A DNA stretch of 64,000 nucleotides from Adiantum capillus-veneris. Taxonomy: Eukaryota; Streptophyta; Polypodiopsida; Polypodiales; Pteridaceae. Shown one piece after another: positions 54,663 to 64,000 of the stretch. Each line of letters starts with the position of its first letter. Position 1 is the stretch's first letter. The DNA is taken from the NCBI GenBank assembly GCA_014529385.2, contig CM043958.1, positions 80,198,025 through 80,262,024 of the forward strand. Reading direction: 5' to 3'. The notes under the pieces are model-generated. The model searched no databases and was not told the origin of the DNA. It saw only the letters and a list, made by a program, of their open reading frames with translations. A program made the translations under genes and the position numbers.

Positions 54663-55073
54663 CTATGATTTGTGACACTGATCTTCATAGGTGGCATCCT
54701 TGTGTCTCAAGTAGATATAGTCATAGCCCCAGTTTTGTACCATTTTGAGTTGACGCATGAATGGTCTGCCCAATATGATATCAAAGTGGCTGCTCTTGTC
54801 AAAATTCATTATGGCAAAGGTGTGCTCATACTCAATGCCACACGAGGATACAATGATTTGTTCTAATATTCCAATCGGTTTCTCCGTGTATCCATCCGCT
54901 AATTGCAGTTTCCTTCGAGTTTGCCTAAGAGCAGGATTTTCCCATTTTTTCCATACCTCTTTGGTTGCAATGGCAATTCCGGCCGCACTATCTAATATAG
55001 CAACCGTCTTTACTCCTTTGTACTCAAGTGGTAAGGTGGTGTTTCCTTCGTCTCCTTCACAGTAGTCACCCAC
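54663..55073 (-). pseudogene. Aspartic protease of element D
   Basis: Active-site pattern VAILDSAAGIAIA (D-S-A rather than D-S/T-G), followed later by FDIILGRPFMRQLKMVQ, the usual C-terminal ILGRP/W motif of Ty3/gypsy protease. Continuous with the upstream gag frame. Confidence 0.75.
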
Positions 55074-55100
55074 CTTATTTACCGGTACTGGCTTTGTCTG

Positions 55101-55772
55101 TCACTTCTTTGGCATGGTTTCATCCATGTTTTTGTCCGTAAGTTGGTCATGAGAAGAGATTTTCAACCCCATGTTTTCCAGATGTTTGCCCATTTGGCCC
55201 CATAGATGCGGTCTAATTTTTAGTAGATCTGAGAGATAAAGTGTGCATTGTATAGGAGAAGACATCAATTCATGCAAGCTCTTGGTATCCATCATTTTTG
55301 GTGTGTCTTTCCATTGAGAAGGGACCATTTTAACCTCAGATCTTGTCTCGTGTTCTCCTATGAAAGATGGCAAAGTCTTTAGAGAGCGTGGTTTACTCTC
55401 TTTAGATGCGACAGACCTGACATCCCCGTATAGAGATCGTATATCTCTAGGGAAGAATTCATGATCCATGTTTATCTCTGGGATAGGTGCTGACTGTAAA
55501 GTAGCACTACCATCTTTTCGGTTTCTGATTGATTCCCACAAGGATTGTGGCCACGGTTCCTCTACCTCCGGAATAGGCATCACTCCTTGTGAGCCCACCC
55601 CATCTATGGTATTGGCTACCCCATCTGTGGTATTGGATACTTCCCTTGTATCTAAAGGTGCCTCAACTCCCGGCTCTTCCTCTTTGTTTACAATACCATG
55701 ACTTTCCAATTCCTGGACTTTTTCGCAGATTAGCACCTCCATTTTTGGAGCATCTGGAACATGTGGTTCCAT
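55101..55772 (-). pseudogene. Element D gag-protease linker
   Basis: Acidic, Pro/Glu-rich frame in register with gag (EVLICEKVQELESHGIVNKE). No motif; typical of the spacer between zinc knuckles and protease. Confidence 0.5.
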
Positions 55773-55862
55773 AAGAGCTTGGGCCTTCTAGATGAGCTCC
55801 TTGCACATTTGTAACCTCTCTTTTTCATACCCTGAATGAGGGTACGTTAGCCATCTATCCTC

Positions 55863-56723
55863 TTAGGTTTGGTTGGGATTTAGCCTAGCTTCATAAGGTT
55901 TCAAGATAACATCCAAAGGTTCATTCACTTTGTCGACCAAGACTGAACCTCCCGAGTTAGTCTTTGACTCTTTAGGTCCTTTTATGTTTTTGTTCCTTTC
56001 TTGCTCTTGTCTAAGCTGCTCTCTTGTTTGATTCATTTCAGTTTCCAAAGCCGCTTTCTCCTTCAGCCTCTTCAATTTCATTTTGTCTCGTCTGCCTTTC
56101 CATGATCTTCTTCCGAAGGTTCTCACCGATTTGTTCTCAAATTCTGTTTGCACAGGCAATGTGGATTTTTCAGCTAGTTTGTTTTTGGCAGCTTCTTGAG
56201 CTTTAGCTCGAGTCATCACGTTTAAAGAAATGGCGGGTTCTACCTCGGATCCGCTTGAAGAAGGCATCACGCCTACAACATTCATTGTTGCTTTCCCTTT
56301 GTAGTCTGGATTTTTAGCACAGTGTTGGCGTAGATGGTCTATACCACAACGTTCATAGAATACAAATAATTCAATTTGTGGACCCTTGTTTGGACAACTT
56401 CGTGCCCAATGGTCACTTCCACATTCATAGCATGGACCTTCTTGTTTTACAGCTAGTGATCCAGCTAATGGTTGTTCTTGCCTTGTGAGGATGTTCTTTG
56501 AACCATACTCCTGTGAATGATTGGCTATGAACATGAGTGTATTCACATCCATGGAGTACTGGTTTCTCATGGGTTGCAGCATATACGTTGGCTGAGTGTA
56601 GTTGACTACTACTCTACCATCATTAAAAACAGGTGGTTGTTGCCCTAGCACACATTGTGGCTTTGGCTGAGTACTACACCATGGAGTGGGATGATCCCCT
56701 CCACAGGTATTACATATCCTCAA
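55863..56723 (-). pseudogene. Nucleocapsid region of element D with three zinc knuckles
   Basis: CNTCGGDHPTPWC, CYECGSDHWARSC and YERCGIDHLRQHC: CX2CX3HX4C knuckles, one residue shorter than the usual CX2CX4HX4C; the third has lost its first Cys. They are followed by a basic Lys/Arg/Glu helix (KLKRLKEKAALETEM). Would bind RNA. Confidence 0.7.
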
Positions 56724-56954
56724 TTGAGGCTGTCATACATCTAGGTTTTTCTTGTAGCCTTGGTTTAGTCTTCTAATCACTCCCTCGACCACTTGATCAA
56801 TAAATGGTTCCCAAGGAGTTTGAACATCTTGCTTTGTGGTGGGTTTGCTCTTTGGAGAAGAGGCACTACTAGTAGTGTTGTCTGTATCTTCAGTTACCTC
56901 TCCATAGGCCTTGCAATTATCAACTAGATATAGAGCTTCTCTAGTGACTTGGTT

Positions 56955-57730
56955 TCACATTGTGCGTCCTTTCAAATGTAGGTCCTTTTTGAGAGTTTCA
57001 TTCCTCAAGCCCTCTATGAAGAGAACTGACATTCTCTCATCTTGCGGTAACTCTCTCATAGGACATCTATCAATGTATTGTTTGAAGCGAAGCAAAGCTT
57101 CCTTCACTCTTTCGTTCGCTTTTTGTTTGAAAGCGTAGATTTGGGACACTGTGTTATGTTTGATTCCCCTTTTTGAGAATTCCTCTACAAACTCCTGTAA
57201 GAGTTGTGCTATGTTTGGAAAATCATCTCTATTTAGAGGTTGGAACCACTTCAAAGCCGTTCCTTCCAATGTTAACCCAAATCCCTCATATTGAGTATGA
57301 AAAATCGCAATTTGTTCATCTCTCAACACTTGTTTGAAGAGTGAGACATGAGCATATGGATCCTTCAACCCATCGTATTTTGTCTTGACACATTGAGCCA
57401 CTTGATATGGTCTAATTCCTTGTGGTTCAGTCACTAATCTAACCAATTCGTGGTCTCTTGCAAAGTCGGATCTCGCTCTTTCCTCTCATCTCCAAGAAAA
57501 TCCCAGGGGAATCCTCTATGATGTGTACTCTGGCATCATTTTTGGCTGAAAGTAGGTGGAGATCGGAGTACCCTTGTACGTATATTGTTCTAATTCAATT
57601 GGATTGACAAGTTTGTACTCACATCCATACTTATCTACCATCAAAACTTGCACTCCGCTAGCATCTGTATATATGAATGCATACAGGTTCTTATCGGTGG
57701 TCAACTCTCTAGCATAGGGCTCTACACACC
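56955..57730 (-). pseudogene. Gag capsid of element D, truncated by element C
   Basis: LTLEGTALKWFQPLNRDDF and FKQYIDRCPMRELPQDER match the Ty3/gypsy capsid (W-F-x-x-L and the MHR-like segment). Upstream frame 57704-57516 (YTDASGVQVLMVDKYGCEY) is in register with two stops between. Coding stops at 57730, where the element C LTR begins; the missing 5' part should lie beyond the far end of C. Confidence 0.75.
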
Positions 57731-58095
57731 TGTCATAATAATCAATATCTAATTCTCCTAAATGATTTTCTCATGTTAAACTGATAATTTAATATGGGGA
57801 AGTGCCAGGGGAGAAAAAGCTATAATATTGGTTAAGCTAGCAGACCGGCCACAATAGGGATCCAAAGGAGGGAAAATAGGGATCCAAAGGGGGGGCCATC
57901 TGCAAAAGAGAGAGCCATGTGCAACAATGGGCTAAAAAGACCCTAAGGTTCAGCCCATTAAGACTTCCAAAATTCAAAGGTTGTGTCCAAAGGTCAACCA
58001 TGGGGGGAATTGGATGCTTTGTGTGTGTCCCAAAGTCTTTAGCAATCCCTACATAGGAGGGGGCGAGCCTTGCTTGTAGGGGATGAGAAAGAAAG

Positions 58096-58127
<32 letters not shown>

Positions 58128-59304
58128 GCTCCCTTTACACAAAGGGAATGAGGGACACATGTCAGCTCCCTAGGCCAGATCCCAAAAGGTGTACCCAATT
58201 CCTATTGGATGGCCTTGGAGGTGGACCAATGAGAATTAGGCTAGAGTAAATCTAGTTTAATTAATTTAAAAACACTTAATAAAAGAACCAATGAGAATTA
58301 AGCCCTCTAGAAGACTATTGGACCAATGAGCATTCAGCAACCCAATGGCTTGCCTGATTCCTACTGGCCAGGAGGCAAAGGAATCCAATGAGAGTTTAGT
58401 TCAATTATTAAATTACCTAAAGCTCTCACAAAAGGGGAAAGGGGGACACATGTCAGAAGGCTATCACTTATGCTGCTAAATTGTCATTGGCTAGCCCTGG
58501 GAGGTCCAATGAGAGGGTAGCATGAGCAAATAGCAAGAGGGGTTGACCAAGCGAGAGAGGGGGCTGATTTTTGCAAGGAATTATCACACACACACACACT
58601 CACACAATCTCATGTTTGAAGTAAAGAAGACTCTCTCTGCTTCTCAAGCTTTAATGGAAAGCTTACCACCTACTCCAAGCTTGTGAGAAGGGAGGCCTAC
58701 ACCAACAACTCTTAGCTTTGTGATGCAAATCCAACCAAGATCCAAGCTTCAATGCATGCTCATCTCCTCTACCATGCTAATTACTAAGCTAAGCTATGCT
58801 AATATGAGTGACTATGTGAGGAGATGTACATCTTTCTCGTAAGAATACTCCCTTCCTCTCAATCTACTCTCATACCGTGCTAGCTCTCACCATCTTCGAA
58901 GGTGTGTAAGGTCTTGGGTCTTAGACCAGGGAGAATTGATGTTGTGTTTGATAAGTGTTTTGCTTAGTGCATGAAGCTTTCATCTTCATTGCACTAGCTA
59001 GTCTTGAAGGAACACAAAGACTTCTATTGTACAATGTCTCTCTTGATGGGAGAAACCATAATACAAAGCCTTTTGGAGGGGGGACCGACTCCATGCAAAT
59101 CCGGTCCTCAACTGTTGTCAATAGCTTAATTTCTCTCTCTTTTGAAAGTATTGTTCATGCTATCTAACTAGGTGTTATGCTTTTTGTTGCTCTCTCCACC
59201 CAAGCACTCTTGTAATTCTCATTAGGAATCTATTCTAATGAAATGCCCACTATGTTCATGCTAATTTCCGCTACACACAAGTTTTTAGGCCATTAAATGT
59301 TACA
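57731..59304 (+). mobile_element. 5' LTR of element C
   Basis: 1574 bp, TGTCATAATAATC...AATGTTACA. It contains a (CA)n tract (58097-58125). It matches both LTRs of element A. Confidence 0.92.
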
Positions 59305-59323
59305 TTGGTATCAGAACACAAGG
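59305..59323 (+). promoter_or_regulatory. Primer-binding site of element C
   Basis: TTGGTATCAGAACACAAGG directly follows the LTR; initiator tRNA-Met type. Confidence 0.88.
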
Positions 59324-59721
59324 TTTCTCTTCTCTTGCTCAAGAAGGGAGTTCATCAACCTAGCTATAAATGGTTGGTATTATTAATTTCATGTGAGTAA
59401 ATAGAATAGGGATTTTTCAGCCTTGCAGTGCGCCTACCTTCGTGCAGCTAACGGGGCATCACCGTCGAGAGCTATGGTCTTAATAGTGGAGTCCTATGGG
59501 GCTTGCCTACGGCTTAACCACTATTGAGCTATTAGAAGCTTGACAGGAGCCGGTGCTATTTTGGTGTTGAACGACCATCTCTTCTATTCCTTGCAATTAA
59601 TGGTATTTGAGCCACGGGTACAGTAGCTTGAGTGCTTTTTCTAAAGGGGTAAAGAGGAGTAGCAACTAGGGCTTGAAGTGCCAAAGTACACCTAAAAAGT
59701 TTACACCTAAAAGTTGTTAGA

Positions 59722-61247
59722 ATGGCTGACAATAGTAAAGAGAGTGAAATTAATGTTGATAACTTTGATTTTGCTAATGAGCAAGCTACTAATGATGCTC
59801 CGATGCTTGTTAACTATCTTGTTTCTAGCCTTCAACAAGCCATGGGCAATCCATCTCTCCAAAATGAAGTGCAACGGCAACTCCGTGCTCATGGGATTCT
59901 CCAAGCTCACCACCATGACGAGAGAACACCTAGGAAGCCTCCTAGTGAGACTTCCAAAAGAGGTCTCTTTCCAATTCGGGGAGAAGAAGAGAATCCATAC
60001 GAAGGGATCAAGAATTTACTTCTTGATGATGCATCTCCTTCACAAAGGAGAACTCAAGAGCCTCCTTCGAAGGAACGAGAAAGAAGTGAGTGTCCCGCCA
60101 CCTCGGCGGAGATGGCTCCATGAAGACGGCGGGCTAAACGCTCTCCATCACCACCAAAGCGGAGAATACCATCACACCCTTCTCCACACCATAATTCAAA
60201 CACGGATGATAAAAAGCATGAGAAGAAAAAGGCGAGAAAGAGGACATCCTCTTCACCATCTTCTTCATCCTCTTCCTGTTATGAAAGTGATGGTGAAGAA
60301 GATGAAGATCAAGACAAGAAAAAGGCGAGAAAGAGGTCACCCTCTTCTCCACCTTCCTCAAATTCTTCACCTTCTGAAGAAAGTGATGGTGCAACATTGA
60401 ACCATCAAAAAGAAGAGGCCATAGGAAATCCTATGCCGCAAGAGGTCGTCCAAGCTCAAGAAGTTCAAAGAGGGAGGGAAGAGCATCTCTTTCCTTACCT
60501 ACGATGGCACCTTTGGTGCTACGAACAAAGTTATTGGCCTTTATCTGACAGTTCGATGCGGCGTTTGGAGATGAGGGCTTCATGGATTCCTTTAAGCTAC
60601 GCCATGTAGCTATGCACTTTCAAAAGTCCGCCAGGCAATGGTAATCTAGCCTACGGGACATTGGTCAAGCTACATGAACCTGGAAAGCTTTAAGAGCTTC
60701 CATTATAAAGTAGTTTTTGGCCACCGATGCTAAAGACAAAGTACTCACCGAATGGCGAAGCCTGAAGCTTTCTCCCTACGAATCCATTCACAAATATGTA
60801 GACAAGTTTTGGGACTTACAACTTAAAGCCACTGTCTTCAAAAAGTTGGATTTTGGAGAGCAAAAGCAACAATTTTGTGCGGGCTTAACCAAAGAAATGG
60901 CGGAGTATGTCAACTCCCAAAGGCCACATACCATATCGGCGGTAATACACCATACTATGGTGGCCTCTCGAATCAATTTCCAAACAGGGGCTAAAAGAAA
61001 TAATAAGCCCACGGAATACAAGGGTTCCAACGAGCCTAAGGGAAAGGACAATGTCCAAAATTCTCCTAAGGGCAACTCCAACAAAGCTAAAGAGAAGGGA
61101 GTTTACAAAGGTAAAAACAAACTCTCTGCTGAAGAGCTTGAGCGTTATGGCAAGGATAACTGGTGTTTCAAGTGCGGCGAACAAGGGCATGCATACCGCG
61201 CTTCTCCCCAAAAGAACAACCGCCAAGATCCTCCTAGATCTACCTAG
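59722..61247 (+). pseudogene. Gag of element C
   Basis: ATG at 59722 (MADNSKESEINVDNFDF). TGA at 60121-60123 after 133 codons, then the same frame to about 60480 through a Ser/Arg/Lys-rich linker, frameshifts, and the capsid end from 60717 (WDLQLKATVFKKLDFGEQ). The knuckle reads CFKCGEQGHAYRAS: the last Cys of the CCHC is Ser. Stop at 61245-61247 before the protease. Confidence 0.85.
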
Positions 61248-61329
61248 GTTGAAATCTAAGAGGAGGAGATTCACCAAACTCACCACAAAGGATCTCCTCT
61301 ATGCCATGCTTGGGGAAAGGTAAGAGAAC

Positions 61330-61754
61330 ATGATGCTTTTATTCTCTTTGACCCTGGTTCTACTCACAATTTTATATCTATAGAGTTGGCCACCAAGCTA
61401 GGCATACAAGCCTACGAGATGGGAGATGTCCTACCCGCAGACAGTGCTTTCAAGGGGCAAGAAGCTTCAGACACTCCCTTAATCGGTAAATTGAGGCTTC
61501 ATGTCCAAAGCTATGTGGACAAAAAGGACTTCTTTATCACTCCTCTCAAGCATGAGGATGTAATCCTAGGGGCACCATGGTTTGATTGCCTGGCTATCAA
61601 TGTTAAATTCCCTAAAAGGAGAATCTCCTTTAAGTTTAGGGAAAAATACATGTATATAGATGCTAAGGAAATGGGTAACACTATCCCCATTACATACACC
61701 AGCTTTCAACAAGTCAATAAAGAGCTCTATTTTCGTGTGCATGATTTTTTTTAA
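61330..61754 (+). pseudogene. Protease of element C
   Basis: FDPGSTHNFIS (from about 61347), then KHEDVILGAPWFDCLA. The frame runs on from 61386 to a stop at 61752-61754; a frameshift follows before RT. Confidence 0.78.
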
Positions 61755-61846
61755 AGATTCTCAAAATGAACCTAATGCTTTAGCAAAAGAAAATAAAAGC
61801 AACCAAAAGGAATTAGAGTTATCCAATTTTCTCAAGGGGTTTCAAG

Positions 61847-63217
61847 ATGTTTTTATTGACGACATCCCTTGTGAGCTACCTCCTACGAGGTAATGATGAC
61901 CATTCAATTGAACTTCTTCCAGGAAGTTCACCGCCTAACAAACCTCCTTCTAAAGTCTCTCAAGCTCAACAAGAGGATATTATGCGGCAAGTTCATGAGT
62001 TAGTTGAGAAGCGCATGGTTAGGCCTAGCTCATCTCCATTTTGCTTACATGTGCTATTAGTGCAAAAGAAAGACGGCACATATTGTATGTGTGTTGACTA
62101 TAGAGCACTAAATAGGATCACTATCAAGAATAGGTTTCCCGTTCCACAGGTAGAAGACCTATTCTATAAGCTACAAGGATCGACCTACTTCAGTAGGATT
62201 GACCTAAAAAGTGGCTATCATCAAATAAGGATAGTTGATCAAGACATTGTAAAGACCGCATTTCGCACCACATTTGGTCTTTACGAATACATTGTCATGC
62301 CTTTTGGCTTGACCAATGCACCAGCCACATTCAATCGCTTGATGGAGAAGTTGTTTAGGCCTCATCGAACCTTCACTGAAGTGTTCTTTGATTATATTAT
62401 CATCTACTCTAATTCATTAGACGAACACAAGCAACACCTCCAGGTAATATTTCAAGTTTTAAGAGAGAATAAACTTTATGTTAATCGAAAGAAAAGTGAA
62501 TTCTTCTTGCAAGAGATTCAGTATTTAGGTCACATTATCTCTCAAGATGGCATCCAAATGGATCCATCAACGTTAGAGGTAATAAAAGGATGGCCTAAAC
62601 CAAATAATCTTCATGAACTAAGAAGCTTTATAGGTATGTGTGCATACTATAGACGCTACATAGAAAAGTTCTCACAAATTGCGGGACCATTACATGACCT
62701 AGCAAAGAAAAGTGTTAGGTATACATGGTCTGCTAAGGAGAACAATGCTTTCGAAAACCTTAAAGAAAAGCTTATCTCTAAACCTATGCTTACACTACCG
62801 GATCTCTCAAAACCATTTGAGGTTCAATGTGATGCTTGTGGTGATTGCCTTGAAGCTGTTTTGCTTCAAGAAGGGCACGCCATAGGCTATGAGAGTCGAA
62901 GGCTTAACCCTGTTGAGCAAGCTCTAGGCATATATGAAAAGGAACTCCTTGCAGTTCTACATGCCTTAGACTCATGGAAGCACTATTTATTGGGGACTCC
63001 TTTCATTTTGGGAACGGATCACCAAAGTCTTAAGTACTTCATGACGCAGACCAAGCTCTCCGACAAACAAATGAGGTGGGAGAATTTCCTTTTGCAATTT
63101 CATTTTCATATTTCTCACATTCCTAGCAAGCACAATCAAGTAGCTGATGCACTCTCAAGACGGCCGAGAGTGAATGCGGTTTCCATAGCAACTCACAATG
63201 ATATATCTTGCTATTGA
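61847..63217 (+). pseudogene. RT and RNase H of element C, catalytic Asp lost
   Basis: 456 codons. RT motifs CVDYRALNRITIKNRFPVP, FSRIDLKSGYHQIRI and MPFGLTNAPATFNRLM are intact. The palm box reads VFFDYIIIYS: the second catalytic Asp is Tyr (codon 62393-62395), which should abolish polymerisation. RNase H: FEVQCDACGDCLEAVLLQ and TDHQSLKYF. The frame ends after THNDISCY because of a small deletion relative to element A. Confidence 0.9.
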
Positions 63218-64000
63218 TCCCGGTTTTAGAGATGTGATTTCAGCCCTTGCATTATGGAAGAAAGAAGAACCATTTACTTTACAAGATGGTTATCTCCTCT
63301 ACGGCAATACACTATGTGTTACTAACTCATTACGTGAGAAAGTAATGTATGAATCTCATGCTTCACCTTATGTAGGGCATAGAGGGATTCAGTCTACCTT
63401 AAAGGGATTTGAAACATATTTCTATTGGCCTACCATGAAAGTGACCATACAAGAGTATGTTTCTAAATGTGTGGTATGACAAAAGACAAAATTTGATAGA
63501 GGGAAGCAACTTGGATTGCTTCAACCCTTGCCAATCCCTAATTCACCATGGAGAGCATATCCATGGATTTTATCTTTGGATTGCCTAAGTCTATCCATGG
63601 GAATACAGGAATATGGACGATAGTAGACAGGTTCAGTAAACAAGCTCATTCTATACATGTCAAGAAGACTATCAAAGCCCATCAAATGGCAACCCTCTTC
63701 AGTTCACAAATTTTCAAGTACCATGGCTTGCCAATGTCCATAGTGTCGGATAGAGTGACCAGTAATTTCTGGAAGGGTCTCGTTGAGAATTTAGGGACAA
63801 GGCTAAACTTATATTCGGCCTATCATCCACAAACGGATGGCCAAAGTGAAATAGCTAGCCTAACAATTCTCGATCTACTAAAAGCCTATGTAACGGAAGT
63901 AGATCAAAGATCCCAATGGGAGAAGTACTTACACTTAGTGGAGTATGCTTACAAAACAGTGTACATACTTCCACGGGAAAAACACCTTTCGAGGTAATTG
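63198..64000 (+). pseudogene. Integrase of element C (partial)
   Basis: HHCC region HASPYVGHRGI, then KCVV followed by TGA (63477-63479) where element A has Cys. A further frame change precedes the core from 63548: SMDFIFGLPK, SIVSDRV and HPQTDGQSE (D, D, E). It runs off the window edge before the chromodomain. Confidence 0.85.

Larger units (their letters stand above)
51384..57730 (-). mobile_element. Element D: gag-protease element without RT
   Basis: Minus strand. Gag (57704-56955), zinc knuckles (56723 on), spacer (55772-55101) and protease (55073-54663) share one frame with scattered stops. Downstream are Trp-rich repeat ORFs but no RT, RNase H or integrase over 3.2 kb, down to a purine tract (AAGGAAGGGAGGAG, 51385-51398) and an LTR-like start TGTTATCAACG at 51384. 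The 5' end is cut at 57731 by element C. It is probably a non-autonomous element or a heavily deleted Ty3/gypsy copy. Confidence 0.6.
57731..64000 (+). mobile_element. Element C: second chromovirus copy (same family as A)
   Basis: Plus strand, 5' LTR to integrase in the window; the remainder is off-window. It is inserted into element D gag. Its sequence serves as an uninterrupted reference for element A. Gag, RT and integrase all carry disabling changes. Confidence 0.92.

Noticed and set aside
57731-57735. Identifying the target duplication of element C
   Set aside because: The far end of the element is outside the window, so the left flank ACACC cannot be paired.

Overview
The window reads as repeat-dense DNA from a plant with a large genome. 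It holds plant-type LTR retrotransposons (chromovirus, dual-RNase-H Ty3/gypsy, Copia), a plant-type LINE, short GT-AG introns and abundant (GA)n/(CT)n tracts. A fern or other non-seed vascular plant is plausible, but the species is a guess. I see no ribosomal, tRNA or CRISPR feature and no gene I can assign to a known host function.

Layout. 1-2830 is the 3' end of an LTR element: a decayed coiled-coil ORF, a polypurine tract and an LTR beginning at 1896. 3200-7440 holds two convergent intron-containing genes; the minus-strand one looks like a decayed transposase-type gene of a family I cannot name. 7444-9870 has no recognisable gene. 9880-38022 is one LINE broken open by a four-level nest. 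A chromovirus (element A, minus strand, 9975-34716) sits in the LINE at its YADD box. A Copia element (15016-31488, plus strand) sits in the gag of A. A long-LTR Ty3/gypsy element (element B, minus strand, 18899-30210) sits in the Copia at its YVDD box. A separate TG...CA unit of 2060 bp (35164-37223), probably a solo LTR, sits further along the LINE. Target-site duplications are visible for every step: TATGC/TTTGC, CTTTT, GTAG and CCGT. LTR divergence by eye agrees with the order: A oldest, Copia about 12 differences in 322 bp, B below about 1%.

38023-42100 is non-coding with very long microsatellites. 42105-44239 is a 1072-bp tandem duplication carrying a LINE reverse-transcriptase scrap. 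44240-45723 is the 3' end of a second Copia family. 45724-51383 is mostly unassigned, with a CAGTAC-type minisatellite and a 0.2-kb inverted duplication. About 51384-57730 is a minus-strand gag-protease element (D) with no reverse transcriptase, itself split by a second chromovirus (element C, plus strand) that starts at 57731 and leaves the window.

Best candidate for something undescribed: a pair of related small proteins of about 70 codons (called a and b here). They occur between the primer-binding site and gag of element B (26977-27429, order a-b) and again inside the 2060-bp unit (36595-37022, order b-a with an ATGA stop/start overlap). The two loci differ mainly by synonymous codon changes, so the proteins have been kept by selection. 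I do not recognise them. Second best: element A and element B independently landed in the YxDD catalytic box of another reverse transcriptase.
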